A stretch of DNA of 64,000 nucleotides from Cricetomys ansorgei (GCA_026225945.1 JAMJFZ010001815.1:21021501-21085500); one strand, 5' to 3'; positions 1-13,845 are shown, numbered from the stretch's first letter. Notes: generated by a model from the sequence alone, not told the origin. A program made the numbers and translations.

Positions 1-3000
1 TTTTCAGTATTTAGATTACTTGCCATAGTTGTACATTAACTCATGATAGTACTAGTAAAGCAGTTTGTTTTACTTAATAAAGAAAGTCTGAAAGAGCTTG
101 AGTTTTACAAAAATAAATATTTTTATATGTGATTAATAGAGTTAGTAACAATATCTACTTGAAATTCCATAGGAGTAACATTTGCAGACCAAAGTAAGCT
201 TAAACAAACAACAAATGCACACTTATGATCTCAAAGCCTACATTTCCCAAACAATTCAAAAAAACTCCCTGCTTGCTCTTTTTCTGAATAGTATTGTTAC
301 TAAATCAAAACTCAATGTAGTTTTCTTTGACTAACATTCATTCAGGAAAAAAAAAGCAAGAGGAAATATTTTTAACTTGGTACAATTGAAAAGAACTTAG
401 ATATAAGATCTTTGGCCCCTTCCGATGGTGGTCAAGGCTGGGAATTAAACCCTGGCTTGAAGTTAATATTACTTCTCGGCATCATTCTACAAAGCCACCT
501 GCCGGTGCAATCACATGGGAAATATGAATGGTGAAAAATCACTCCCTGGAATCAGTGTGGTGCTTTGTTTTCATGCTCTAGAGCCAAAGATTGTGAAATA
601 GAATTACGTGTGACAAACAGAATTTCCAACTGCCGTGTAAAGTGAGTCAGATGTGTAGATCTACCATGTTGGAAACCATCCTCATGGGCACAGTGCTGGA
701 CAAGGACAGTTCTGCATATCTGTGCACTTTCTTGTCTCTCCTATTTCTTTGAAGTGTGGTATGGAACATTATCATCACTCAATGTGATGCTTTTCTGAAT
801 TTATATTTCATATATATATACCATAGTGTTTAATATTACAAACTTTTTGGCAAATGTTAACAACATTGATAGTGCCTTAGGGATATTTTCATTGCCCTCC
901 TTTTCATATTTGTCACAAGTTAGTATGTTATGCTATTCAGCCTTGGTGCTTTTATTCAATAAAACACAGACATTTCTGCAAAAATGAAGCTATCATTCTT
1001 TCCATCATTTTTCATCAGTAGTGAAAGGAATGATTTTCCCTTCTACTTCTGCCTTTCCAACTCCTCTGATAAACTAAATTTATGTTTTTACTAGTTACCA
1101 TTTGAGTGTGATATTTAATAATGAAGAAAGATTAGAGGTTCTTTTTATTCTACCACACCCTTTCAAGATTGCTTTTTATTGAAAACTCTCTTGAGCAGCC
1201 TTTTTTTTTTTTTTTTATTAAAAACTCTCTACCTTTTTCAAAATCCCAAGAGAGATGCAAGAAATTTGCATTTGTTCTTTCAGGGGCATAATTAGTATGA
1301 GAATATCATAGAAATATGTCTTGAATACTTTTTCAGCAAAGGTCCTTTTAAGCCACATCACTAAAAATCAAAAATAGCTAATAAAAAGCAAGGGCTGTAT
1401 TCTGAAGGTCCCCTAGAACTTTTATCCTTTTTTAAAATTGCTTCCACTGTTTTTAAAAATATGTCTTGATAGTAATATGTAATATCTTATACAATATTCA
1501 TTATAATTTCTTTATGATGTGCTACTCACATGCAATCTTAATTTATAAGTTTATTGGGATAATAATATTACCAATGGTTCCATCTAAGTCACATGCTCAG
1601 AATTGGGGAACTGTTTGCAGTCACCAAACGGAATTTGTTTGGCTAATGCTTAATTGAGTAGAAAGTTTAAATTGTCCAAAACTCAGGCAGAAAGCCCTCA
1701 CTGATGATTTTCAACAAGTGAAAAGCCACTCAATCGTTTGTGAGAATCCAACTACATGGTATCCATTCATCAGTCACAGGTACCACAGTCTTGGGCAGAG
1801 CCCTTCAGCTGTCTCCTTTGCCCAGAGTAGCATGAACGAGCTGCTCTTATTCCCTTGCTTCCTGATATTCACCTAGTGATGGTGATTACTAAGACGCCTT
1901 GTTGTGAGACAGCAATGACAGCTGTTCTGGGAGTAGTGACGCCATAGTTCTGTAGATGTAGGAGATAAATTCCAAAAAGATTGGGTAGTAGACCCCAGCT
2001 GGTCTATTTTGGATTTTCTTGAACTCTAAAGGTAAATCTTCAGAACTTGTAGGAGGGCTCTTATCACAAAGTGGGAAAATATCAAAGAGTGACTCTTTTT
2101 GCCTATTGTGATGCCATAGAATTAATTATGAAAATGTATCCTTCTGAACTCTATGTCAATGTTAGAATGTGGAGCAAGGGTAAATATTCTCTCTGTGATC
2201 AGAATTTGTAAGTTTCTTATTCTTCCCAGATCATCTTTTCCCTGACCACCAGCCTTTGTTTTTAGCATGTTAGTCCACTAAAGAACCCCTTCCTAAACAT
2301 ATGTAGCCTGTCAGTTATGAATATATATTCCCATTCTATTTTTGTTTAGTAAATATTGTGGGGTTTTTTTATATTTTATTGTAATCTATAGCCAATTCTC
2401 ATAGAAAATTTCAGATAAAAAGAAGACATTAAGAAATGAATATTAAAAGAGCAAAGTCTAATTCTTAGCCAATTTCAATGCTGATCTTCACCCTGGAAAG
2501 GGTAATATCCTTCTCAAACTTATATAAGTCTTCCCAAGTTTGCTAAGTGGAGATAGAAGGAGCTGTGAGGAAATACAGTTAGTAATACAGTTAGGATTTC
2601 AACTAATACAATGAGTCACTTGACTTTCTGTAATTTTTGTTCTATATGAAAGGACTGAATTTGTGCCTGTCACAAGGAAATTAATACTTAAAAATGATTT
2701 CTGTACATGGGGGAATTGGTTATGTCAAGTTTGTAACTTGAAGCTCAGAGTGTGTGGTGAAATGTATACAGTGAAATTAGTAAGACATCTTTGAATAAAG
2801 AAAGATAATTGATGGGTTAGGTAGACTAGTCAGGTTTAAAGCTCAACAGCTTACTTTTGCTCACACATACAAAGTAAGCCCAGACACACAGTACTCGACC
2901 TTTCACTTGGGTCAACAACTTTGCATTCTATTGAACATGTGTTTTTGCTTTGCTTTGGGGTATGCCTCACTTTTTACACCATTGAAAATAAATTTTACTA

Positions 3001-6000
3001 GACACAGTTCATGATCTTGTGTTCTATATTGCCTTACTACGCATAACTCATAATGTCTCCTGATAGACCACAGCAGTAGAGAGAGAAGATGCAGATCTCA
3101 AAACTCTCTGAAGACAGCTGAAACTATACTTTCTAAATAAAATATCTTTATATTAGCCTAGTCACTTTAATAAGTAAAGGAAACATCAGAAAATACTTTG
3201 CAGTATTAATGCAGTATTTTAAACTTATGTCTATTTTAAAAATTATTTCCTCCTTACCTCAGCTTAGACACTGGGGGACTCAATGACAGTCTGTCAGAGG
3301 CCACCTCCTTTGAAATCCTTGTCTTTGATTATAGCTGCTTCCTTCTCAGCAATTTTCTGATTAGTGAAGTTCTTAATGATCTTTTCTAAGACCTTTTTTT
3401 CATCCATCTTCTGTTTTAGCACATTACCAAAAGTATTCCTAAATGGAAGGGCTTTTCCCCTTTAAATAGTTCGGTTTTATTGTTTTAAGTCAAAGTCATA
3501 AATCTGTATGCTGTATCTAGATGCTAAATTCCAAAGAAACAGGAATTTTTTCCTCTTCCCTGAATGGTATGCTCCTTATAAAGATCCATTGGTGTGTTGT
3601 GAAATGCAATAAAGGTTCCTGGAAATGTCTCAGAAGCCTACCATTTGATTCCTGCATCTATCTATCCTGTAGTCAAGTTCTCCACGGAGGCTTCTTACAG
3701 TGTTAGGCCTAGATACATGAGTGACCTGAGGAAGCGTGACCCATGCTCTAGTAGATCACATAGTTTATAGCTGAAGCACACATAATGAGAATTTCTCCTG
3801 ACATATACTTAAACCAGCCAAACATAAATGTATTTGTATTTAAAAATTAATTGGAATCTTCCCAAGTGGTCGTCAACCCTGGCTTGCAGCCAACTAACAC
3901 TAAACCAGGAATTTCTCCTCATGAATAACAATTCAGTTGGCAAATTGTGATAATGAAACCATTCTAGCCATGAAAATAAGAGCTAGTAGTTCATTCTATG
4001 TTTTCCAATTTGGGTGGTATTAACAAAATGTAATCAAAATCATTCATATTGGACCTATGTACTATTTTGTTGCTATTTTTCTCATAGTGAGGAAATGACA
4101 AGATTTTAATACAACTTAAATACAATTTTACTTAAATATGTCTTTAAATCTAATGAACTAAGCTACCTCTGTCCCTCTATCTCTACAATATGAGAGCTCC
4201 TCTCTTAGGACGGGGCCACCTAACCCTGGTCACCCCTTTAAGTTTCATCCATACTTGTCCCTCTAGTAACTAAAACATGTTTGCTCTTTGTATCTGGTTA
4301 AGAAACATAGATAAAACTCTCACTTTCTCAGTTATCTGAAGATACAGGAGTGGCATAGACAGTTTGGGATGGAATTAGACCTTCATGCATACATGTTTAA
4401 CCTGGCAACTAAACTTGAGGTTATGTTACCCATCCCAGACAAAATCAAGACTCTTTATTTCATCTTCCTGCACATCAAAGCTGACTTGGGGTAATTTATG
4501 AAATGTGAATTAATCACCTACCAGCAATGAACAATAACAAACAGGATTCCACAAAAGGCTTTAGTCCCCTCTGTGCCAGCTCCTTGACAATCATTCTATG
4601 GGTTTTCTGTGGTGTATCTCAGTACAACAAAGTAAGACTAGATTTGTGGAAATTCATCTTCAGTTATTTCATCCAGCTTCCTCTTCTGTGGCACAGTTTA
4701 AGACTCACCCAGACAAGCCAACATCTGGCTCCCCATATACTCTAATGTTAAGTCTCATCTGAAAATGAATGTGTCACATTCAAATCTGTGTGACTTCAGT
4801 TTGGTTAGAGAAGAAATGAGATGTATTGAGGTGAAGACTTAGGTGGAAAAGGCTTGATGAAACAACGAAAATTCAAAATAATGAAGAAAAATGCTGACAA
4901 AATAATGTTGCTGGACAACAATTTGAGAAAACTAAGGACCATTCACATCTACCCACTTAAGGAAGGTTTATTAATGCAGTTATATTTTTGTGGCTAAAGA
5001 ATTTGCACAGTATATATTTGTATTCTCAGATATTTCAAGACTTGTGTGAGTGTGTGAATGTGGTGAGAAAAGTTCCTTCTTGGTAATCTCTCTCATTGAT
5101 TATAAAAACATCACCCTATACTTAAGGATGGCAGGAATTTAAATTAGGAGCATAATACAGCCAGATTTTTCTCTTCTGAATGTGCAGCACTCCCCCAAAC
5201 AAATTTGGCTCAGTAAGTGGATTTAAGTGGCTGGTTCTGTGCTTGTGATGAAATTGTGTCTGGTGTTCATTTAAAATGAGCCCATGATACTTGAAAAAGG
5301 ACAAGCTATAATATCGAATAAAACAGAATCTGAGGACCAAAGCCCTTTTGCACATTACGTGCCAGCTCATTGCACCATTCACAGGTTTGTCAGCTGTTGC
5401 TACCCTTTTTATCTGGATCCTGTTAGCTTCAAATTTGTCTCCCTTTGTTTTCCTCCTCTAGATAGGAGAAGTCTCTTGGCAGAGTTCTTCAAAGGCAGTT
5501 AAGTCAGTAGCATCATGGAAATTTGGCAGAGAGTAAAGCACTAAGGCAGATTAAACATTAGTTTAGATTATTCTCGAAGGCAATTGTTCCATGATTTTTC
5601 ATCCCTTTATGTTAGCAGTTAGCAGAGTCACTCACATCTGTCCTTCTTAAAGTGAACCTGCTAGCCCATTCTTATCATTGTGAAGTCAACTCAATGAAAT
5701 TTGAATTTAAATTGGATACATAAACACAGCAAAACATGAATAAATCACCCGAAAGCCTTCTGAATTGTTCAGTTTATTCCTCTTAAGGTTAATACAAAAA
5801 GTCAAATTCAGACTTGATGATATAAAAAAAATATTGAACAACTGGATTACTTTGTTGTACTTCATCTCTGGTAATTTTGTTCTTTTGCCTTTTAAATCAT
5901 TTTTAATTGCTTTGAGTACTGCCAATGCCCACGATTATGCTAATCTATTCTAACCAAAAGTAGGAGCTAACTTCATTCCTCTAATATTAAAAAGTATATG

Positions 6001-6613
6001 TGTGTTCTAGTTAATTTAGTCCACTTTAAACTAGTTGGTTTACTTAAGTGTTGAGTGGGCTAGAAAGCCTTCTGATCCAGTACTTTATAGATTAACAGCT
6101 TAAAGCTGAATTATGCTTCACTTCATTATAATAAGTATTATGATACACCCCAGCAATATAAAATTGGGTCTTCTGCAGTTATTATTTTCCAAATGTACTC
6201 TACAAAAATAGTTCTCAAAATCGAGCAAGCCCAAATTTTTTTAAGACATAAATTCTTTAGCCTATAATCCTGTGTCACCATTGAACAAAAACTCCTCTGT
6301 TACTTTCAATTGAAAGGAAAGTAGAAGCTAATGAGTTTTCAGCAGAGGCATCAAGCTGGATACATTCAGTGATTTACATTTGCTAAATCCTTTATTAATT
6401 TAATTGTTTCTTATAGTAGTGGGAACAACCTGATGGATAGATGATATCATCATCTTACATATTGAAACAATGTTGTCTCAAAGCCACAAAAATGTATCAA
6501 TTATTAGAAAAATGATCAAACCAGAGCCAAAATCCTTCAGCAATTTCACATTAAATTATTTTTGATGCCTATTTCTCCTATATGTGTAAATAATCTCTCC
6601 AAGATAGGAAGTT
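1..6613. other. repeat-poor AT-rich intronic DNA
   Basis: No exon, RNA gene or clear recent transposon was recognised. It holds short homopolymer runs (a T run at 1201-1217) and possible very old relics, for example MIR-like sequence near 6390-6525. All open frames are short and show no protein-family motif. Confidence 0.6.
6385..6525 (+). repeat. possible MIR SINE relic
   Basis: The string CATCATCTTACATATTGAAA followed by GTCTCAAAGCCAC resembles the 3' half of MIR (attatcc-ttacagatgaggaaact... aggtcacac). Divergence is high, so this is a weak call. Confidence 0.35.
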
Positions 6614-6692
6614 TAGGGATGGGTAATACCTCAGTGGCCGTGTGTTTGACGAGCATGCTCAGTATCCTAGATTGAATCCCCAACTCCCATTC
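6614..6692 (+). repeat. ID-type SINE (tRNA-derived), degenerate
   Basis: GGGATGGGTAATACCTCAGT, then GACGAGCATGCTCAGTATCC and GATTGAATCCCCAACTCCC, follow the ID/B4 head in order: A box, anticodon-loop region, then B-box GGTTCGAATCC-like segment. It is a retroposed tRNA-like sequence, not a tRNA gene, because stems are disrupted. Confidence 0.65.
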
Positions 6693-7561
6693 CACCCCTC
6701 AAGTGGTAGTAGGTATAATTTTAAAAACATGAAAACAAAACCTTAAGTCATTATATATATTCAATATTTGAGGTAAAAACTTTCAATCAGTGGTTTCTTA
6801 AATTCCTTTTTCTTTAAACTTGGTCTGTTCCTTGACCTGATATATTTTGTGGAAAACCAATGTATTCAACTTATCACAAGATCCTGGGGTTGTAGGCTGA
6901 GGCGGAGGACTTCAGACAGAACTCCTGAGGCTGTCATTTTGCCCCTTCTCATAAGATGAACTTTTGACATTTTAGGGAGAAAGCTGATTGACGTCGGACT
7001 CTCAGGGTATAAAAGAGTCACTCCTGAAGTGACGCAGTGTTTCCTCAAAAGTCAGCATAGACACAGTGCTTGGAAAACCAAGTGTTAATTGAAATTTTTC
7101 ACCCAGCCTCTCACTAAAGGCGCAGCTCTAACTCACAAAAGAGTGTCATGTAACACTGTGAATCTCCATAATTTTTAAAGCTCTTAATGTGTGAGAATTG
7201 GTCTCCCACACTGGCTCTCATCTTTGCTGTAGACAAGTCTGAATCGCTTAAACAATATCCATGCATAGGTCTGATACCAGCTTTCTTTTTAATTTGGTTA
7301 AAGCCCAAGATTGAGCGTTAATTAGCATCATTTGCTCCACAAATAATAATAGAAAATAAAATAATAATATACAGCCCCAGTGCAGAGCAGCTAGCCAGGA
7401 AGATCTTCCTGCCCTTCTATCCCAAACTGATTGTTACCATTGAAATGTTAATAAGGACATTCTTAAAGGTTTTATCCATCTTGATTCCACAGCACTGGGA
7501 GCTAAGGAACGTTGTGTTTTGGAAATTTTTTAGTTTAGTTATTATTTATATTTTCACTGAA

Positions 7562-7758
7562 TTAATAAATTTTAATATGTATTAGTCTGTGCCTATCATG
7601 TGAGTGGAGGTACCTGTGGACACCAGAAGTGTTGGATCCTCTTGGGGTTGGAGTTGCAAGTAATTATGATGCAATCATGGTGGGTACTGTGAATCAAACT
7701 CAGGTCATCTGCAAGAGTAGCATGCACTCTTCAGCACTGAATCATCTCTTCAACCCAA
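7562..7758 (-). repeat. B2/B3 SINE, reverse orientation
   Basis: The order GGACACCAGAAGTGTTGGAT, CTGTGAATCAAACTCAGGTC, CTGCAAGAGTAGCATGCACT and ATCATCTCTTCAACCC is the reverse complement of a B2-superfamily element (head GGGCTGGAGAGATGG... body TCTTCTGG). Divergence is considerable. Confidence 0.75.
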
Positions 7759-10700
7759 AGGTCATTCTTTAAGTGTCATTTTCCTTGGTGTCCACTTATT
7801 CATGGACTAGATTTAATCACATGCCTGGCTTTTGTTCCAGAAAAATTGAGGGAAAAGGCTAACAGCGTAAGGAGTTTCCCAGGAAAAGATTTTCATTCTT
7901 GATTTCACTTTCCTTTTCATTTCTATGTTTGCTAACAATCTCTCTTCAATATGCTCTCTACAAATTATGAAAAGTTAAACTGCTGAGTCCTTTCTTAAGA
8001 ATGACTACCTTATGATACCAGACTTCTTAGAATGAGTTTTATGTCTCATGAACTGGAACTGATGTATCCTTGGTACTGAGTACAGTGAGCACTTGGCACA
8101 TGATAAATGCTCAAATTTTGTTGTTTTTTTTTGGGGGGGGGAGGTAGAGAGGTGAAAAGTTAATAAGCATCCAAATTCTAAACAAGAGAATTCTGAAAGC
8201 CTAATAATTCTTATGTGAGGAGATTCCCTTCATGCAGGTTCAAATTACCCATTACACATACTTGCTAGCCAAATGAGTGATTGTATTGATAGAATAAATG
8301 GTACCAAGGGCATATATTAACCCAAAGATCTGATCTGTAGCACTGGTATGTAGATACATAAAACAATCATTATGTATGATTTACAAATACCATTTAACAA
8401 GTTTTATGCGAAGTTTAATATTGCCAATCTAGCCTCAGGAAACTATGTATCCTTGTATCATATCCATAACCAAAAAAATCAAAGCAATATTCGATGTGAA
8501 AAATATGCTCACTATCTAGCCTCTCACTGTAAATTGTCTGGCTATAAACAATTAAAGTCAAACACTGCCTAAGTAATTGAACAGTGTGGTCAGACATTGA
8601 GATTATTTTAAGTACATACAACAAAATATGAAACCCATATGTGGCCACATAAATGAATAACCCAATAAGTATGTGTTTAACTGATGTTAAACAGGCCTAA
8701 CACTCAGGTCAAAAATTAGGTAACAATTCCAGTGTCATTAATGATAGAATTGCCTTAATTGGCAACACAATAACAAGTTCTCTTACTTTTCCAAAGTGCA
8801 ATCCATTATCTGAGATTAGGAAAACATGTGGTAACCATCCATTAGTGCCATGTTACCCAGAAATGTTTGTGCTCCAGTACTTCCTCTAAGACCCATGAGG
8901 ATCCATGTTGTTAACACAAACAGAAGAAAACCTTCATGGAATCCCATATATATGCTACTTGTTTACAACTAAGTAAAGAGAAGGTTTGGAACATGTTTAT
9001 CCTTTCCTTTTCTCCTGTATAATTCTGAGTTATATTTTAGTATAACCCAAAGGTGGTACCCACCAGCCAGTGTTCGTCACTCATCTTTGTGAAAATGTAA
9101 ACTTGAAATCAGATTTTCTTTGCAGGAGAAAATGAATTTAGCAATCTCTATTCTTGCTATGAGGCAGAACATGCATCAATCAGCAGAATAAAATTCATTT
9201 AGCTTTCAGGCTGGACCTGGACCACAATAATCCTGCAAATGAGAGCTACAAAATATGAGATGCTTTGCTTGGGAAACTTGCCCATGGCCTTCCTGGCTCT
9301 CCTTGCTGTTTCTTACTTGCTATTTCGCTAATATGCATCAAATCAACACTTTCAGATTCATTTCAGCTACTTGAGTAAAGGAGCTCCAGGGAATTCTTGA
9401 AGGAAAGCAGCTTCTGTTTAAGGTCTTAGGTTTCCAGACTTTTAGGAAATGTTGATTTATAATATATGAATTTTCTGGAAAGACCTTCAACATACATCCT
9501 CTAGCCTAGAACATGTTCTATCAACCATGGATTCCATGAAAATAGTTTAGGACTCATGGTTTAGTGTCACATACCCAAATCTAGTAAATAATAAGCAATA
9601 TTCTTTTAGTTATGCCATGTGCTGGGAGCCCTGAGGTCCAGACATGTTAAAGAAAACACAACTTCTTCCCTGTAAATGAGAATATGAATAAATCATAGCT
9701 TTTCATTTTAGAGATCATTGTACAAAATGATGGTTTCTGTAAATTTTTTTAAAGTTGCTTCAGGGCAAACTCACACAGAAATTGTTTTGGTGAATAAAAG
9801 TTTATTTATAAGTTTGAGGATCTAGGGATTCATAATACAATTCAAATCTAATTACAGAAATGACATCCCAGAGCAGAAAAGTACTGGAAGTATCCTGAGT
9901 GTGTTTAATTTTTAACTAAACCTTCAGCAATATCTCTTTTCATCTCACACTCTAAAACAAATATATAGAATGATATATTTTGTGCTGTTAAGGATCTTTG
10001 AAAACATGTCAAGACAGGCCTATATGGGGAAGAATGTTGGATGCCTGCTACATTGTGTGCACTGAGATTTGTCTGAGATTGGTCAGGATAACAGTGACAA
10101 AAGTTGATGCTACTCTTGGCATTGTCATGACACCTGTGCCTGTCAAGTGATGAGAGTCACCAGCATGAGACTGGGTATGAGTGAAAGATGCCCAAATGAT
10201 CACACAGACATGCAACCACATTATCAGTAGTATAATGATTAAGATACAACAGTAGGTAAAAGTCCTTTAAATCATTTATGATGTCAATTTACAAAAAAAA
10301 AAATATTTACAAAATAGACTTTTATTTTCACTCACTTTTCTTGACTTTTTAATAGATGACAATCTACCAAGTGTTTTCCTTCATATTCCATTTATTTTCT
10401 GTCATCATACATTGCTTTATTTCATAAATGTCATCAGAAAGAAATAAAAGAAATACTGTGCTGAATAAACAATTAGCCTATGAAGTCTTTGCAATTTTGC
10501 AACATGAAAAGTAAAAACTAGAATGCAGAATAGACTAGATTAGAAAAAAATGATGTCATCTAGTTGCAAACAGGAACACTACAAATGAAGTTAGGTAGCA
10601 GCTATCACATGATTACGACATATCGTAAGATGGCAGATATTTTGGGAGATAGATCTGAGTAAAATAGAACAGAATGGAACCAGCAAAGTTGGGATCTTGG

Positions 10701-11276
10701 ATTGCTTGCATAAGGGGATAGAGAATTCTGGGTGTTAGCTTAAGAAATGATCCCCAAGTTAGAAGAGACCAATTCACAGAATGCTGCAAGCAGAGAGCAG
10801 CTGTTGACAGGAAAATGGAAATTCCATGTCTGGGTTATGTACTGAGAGCCTTAAAGGCAACTGAATATTCAGGTCCAGAGTCTACAGTGAGTGAATAAGG
10901 TTTGTTAGTGAGGAAAGGTGAACTGAAAAGGAGGGACTTAAGAGCAATGTGTAGACTATAAGATGGCAGAGCAAAAAGGGAGCTGAGTGAACTAAGCAGG
11001 ATTCAGTTGCAGTATCTGATTATATGATTTTGGGACCAGGACTGGATGGAACCAATTAAATTGCTTCTTTAGATTGTACAGTATCCCCATTGTAGAGCAC
11101 TCAACCACTGCTCCATATTCAGAAATCTTGCTGCATAAAAATCCTCAGGTAGATATATTTAAAGACATTATTGATTCTTTTTTCCTCAAAGGTGATGAGT
11201 GTTTTTTTTAACCCTTTTCCATTAAGTTATAATTTTTATAAGTTAAAGTATTATATGTGTGCTTATGTATGCTATT
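7759..11276. other. unique intronic DNA, no gene seen
   Basis: Mostly non-repetitive AT-rich sequence. Exceptions are a short L2-like 3' end (8068-8118) followed by a T/G homopolymer junction (8124-8141). The segment around 9200-9420 is relatively GC-rich and looks unique, but no exon signal was found. Confidence 0.6.
8068..8118 (+). repeat. L2 LINE 3'-end relic
   Basis: GAGCACTTGGCACATGATAA followed by ATGCTCAAATTTTG matches the characteristic L2 3' terminus (...cctggcacatagtaggtgctcaataaat). Only the last 50 bp or so can be recognised. Confidence 0.5.
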
Positions 11277-11641
11277 TGTTGTAGTTTGGATGTGAAATGT
11301 CCCCCATAGGCACAAGTGTTTGAACACTTGGCCCCCTGCTGGTGGCGTTGCTTGGGAGGGAAGTGAAACCTTTAGGAGGTGGAGGCTCTATGGAGGAAGT
11401 GGGTCGCTGGAGCTGGGCCTTGGGGCTTTATAGCTAGTCTTAACCTCCTATTCATGCTCTGTTTCCTGGGTATGGGTGCCATGTGATTGACCAGCTTTCT
11501 GATCCTGCCCTTTCCTCCTGGTGCCAATCTTTCCCTTCCATAATAGACTATTTCTTTAAGGAACTGTAAGCCAAACCCATTCTCGCTTAGGTCGATTGAG
11601 CCAGGGTATTTTATCATAGCAACAGAAAAGTAACTAAGACA
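11277..11641 (+). mobile_element. MaLR-like solitary LTR (rodent ERVL group)
   Basis: It begins TGTTGTAGTTTGGATGTGAA and ends in ATAGCAACAGAAAAGTAAC plus TAAGACA. Between lie CCCCCATAGGCAC, AACACTTGGCCCCC, TTTAGGAGGTGG and AACTGTAAGCCAAACCC, the usual MaLR order. About 365 bp, a normal solitary MaLR LTR length, with no internal region. Flanking 5-mers do not match convincingly as a target duplication. Confidence 0.75.
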
Positions 11642-11985
11642 CTTGTGACTATTAATCCCAAGTCAACTTGATGAAATCTGAAATTATCTGAGAGAAGTGC
11701 TTCTGGACATACCTGTGTGAGTGTATTTATTTTAACTATGTTAAGTGAAGTGGGAAGATCTGTCCACCTTGGGTGGTGTCATGCACTAAGTGGGATCTTG
11801 GATTATACAACTGGGAAAAAAGGAACTGAGTGGCAACATTCATTCATCCTTTTCTTCTTCTAGGCTATAGAGTGGTATGTGACTAACTGCTTTAAGATTC
11901 ATCACCTTGACTTCCCCATAACCAGAATAACTCCTTTCTCCTTTATAGTGCTTTTATCAGTATATTTTATCACAACAAAAAGGGG
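11642..11985 (+). mobile_element. second LTR-like rodent repeat abutting the MaLR LTR
   Basis: Contains CAAGTCAACTTGATGAAATC, GGACATACCTGTGTGAGTG, ATGTTAAGTGAAGTGGGAAG, then TGACTTCCCCATAACC and TTTTATCACAACAAAAAGG. This is the order of a common rodent medium-reiteration repeat whose 3' end resembles that of MaLR LTRs. The family name is uncertain. Confidence 0.55.
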
Positions 11986-13509
11986 AGGGGACATGAAGAC
12001 AAATTATTTTTAAAAATTAAGCATCTAGGTTAATTGAGAGAAAAGTATATTCCGGAGCTGATTCAGTTTGACTAAAATCATTTGCAAATATTTTGGAGTT
12101 AGTTTCAGTTGGTGTAAAGGATGTTACGTTAAACATACTTTAAATCAAAGAAAAATGATTTAGAGGGGCCCTTTGCCTCTGATTACTTAGCTTCATGAAG
12201 TTATTCAGTGGACATGGAGAATGAAGATGACTCTGATTGACCAATGAAATACTTAGTATCACAGAGGGACCCTATACTTGTGAAAGTTCTATTTAAACAT
12301 GGGTGAAAATATCATTTACATAATATAATTTCATCCTCTATTTTCACACAAAATTTAGACTTACTGGAATTAATTTACTATTATCTTATTTTGTCTCTAT
12401 CCTTTCTTGCTAAATGCATAAGAAACCTGTATTACTAACATACAAAATACCTAAAATCTGGAAGAAATATTGTTTTACCAAATAGTTCTTACTTCAATTA
12501 TAATAGAAAACATTCATTTTAAAGACTGGATATGAAAACTTAGATTTCTGGAGCTGTTAGTGGTAATCTTTTATTTTTAAGATGGGAAGCATAGTGGGAC
12601 TTAAATTTCTGTGTCTCATTTGATTTCACACAATTTTTCGTTGTTTGTGAATAATCATTTTAATTTGTCACAATGATGTTACCTTAGCCACTTTTATACT
12701 GTCTCTCAAGACTGTGAGCGCCTTGGCAGCTTCCTATTTAGCCAATCAATGGACTCAGGATTGTAATTATGCCCTGATAGACTTTTAACTGTAAGCTGTG
12801 AAACATTAAGAATGATAGCATTGTCTAAATTGCTCATTTTATTTCTCTTGGTGACCTTTGCAATTATGTATAGATTATAAGAAGGATATGGTCAAAGACT
12901 GGTGTTAATCGATATTTGGAACAAGCTTCATTACTCTCAGGTTCCTGTAGCCTTCACATTTCTCCACGTTGCTATCCCTGTTTATTTATTGATGTTAAAA
13001 CAAACCTTTATCTAGCAATAATGTGCACTAAAGCATAGAAAGACATTATTTATATATGAATTATAAATATTGATTTTTATCACTCTATGTTTATAGTGAA
13101 GTATTATTTTTAATCTCCTAGTTTCCATAAATTGACAATAGTAATTCCACTATTTGCATTTTAAACACAGGAAGTTATGATATTTATGCATTTATTTACT
13201 TTGAGGAGGTCTATATACAACCTATGCATACCGTTGTGCCTCATTATTGTAGATTCAATGAATACAGATTTTTTTAACTCAGAAAAATTAACTTGTAAGA
13301 CAAAAAAAATCACAGAATTAATTTATGAGACAGTAGTAAAAAAAAAAAAAAAAATTGGTCTCACAGTGTACAGGTTCCCAGCAGAGCTCAAACAAGGGGA
13401 CTCAGCTTTCTTTTTTCCCCTCTCATGCTTCAGCATACAACTCTTTCCAGACCTCTCTTCTGGCTTACTTCTCTCATTCTTGAACTTCTGTTGATAATTT
13501 CACCACTTA
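11986..13509. other. unique AT-rich intronic DNA
   Basis: No exon or RNA gene recognised. A run of 17 A (13338-13354) may be the tail of a lost retroposed copy, but no gene-like sequence precedes it. Confidence 0.55.
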
Positions 13510-13845
13510 AAGTGGTCCCCAATGGCAGTGCTGAAGTGCTGTACGATGTTCCACAACCCAGACTTGGGAGGAGCTTCATGAGGATAGCATGTGCGTAGAT
13601 AAAGTTCTTCCTGACACAAACCATTAGTACTTGCTGCTAGCTATAGTTTCAACATTAATCAAACAACAGGTACATATTTTAAAAAGGCATCACTACATAG
13701 AAGTACAGATGGAACAATGCCACGCATAGCTCATGAAGCTAACCAAATCTTTGGGGACTCTGTGTTTTCCCTAGGGGCAATAATTCTGTATTTGCTAACT
13801 CACTATTTATGGAAACTTAAAAAAAATATTGCCCATAATGACAAA
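13510..13845 (+). mobile_element. pogo/Tigger-family DNA transposon fossil
   Basis: GGCAGTGCTGAAGTGCTGT matches the start of a Tigger-group internal sequence. It is followed in the same order by GATAAAGTTCTTCCTGACAC, TTTCAACATTAATCAAACAA, CTTTGGGGACTCTGTGTTT and CCCTAGGGGCAATAATTC. In intact relatives this region encodes the N-terminal CENP-B-like HTH of the transposase; here stops and indels break it. Tigger elements are generally eutherian-age, so the insertion should be shared with non-rodents. Terminal inverted repeats were not delimited. Confidence 0.65.

Noticed and set aside
435..503. Possible reversed ID-like SINE (GGCTGGGAATTAAACCCTGG ... CAAAGCCACCTGCC)
   Set aside because: Some resemblance to a reversed tRNA head but box order is too weak to call.
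6614..6692. tRNA gene candidate
   Set aside because: A/B box-like words come from an ID SINE; acceptor and anticodon stems do not form. The same holds for B2 heads elsewhere.
11372..11617. 81-codon minus-strand frame
   Set aside because: Lies entirely inside a MaLR-like LTR in antisense.
13177..13494. 105-codon + strand frame ending before the Tigger fossil, with a poly-Lys run
   Set aside because: The poly-Lys is the A17 run; no motif or splice context. Considered as a processed pseudogene and dismissed because nothing before the A run resembles an mRNA.
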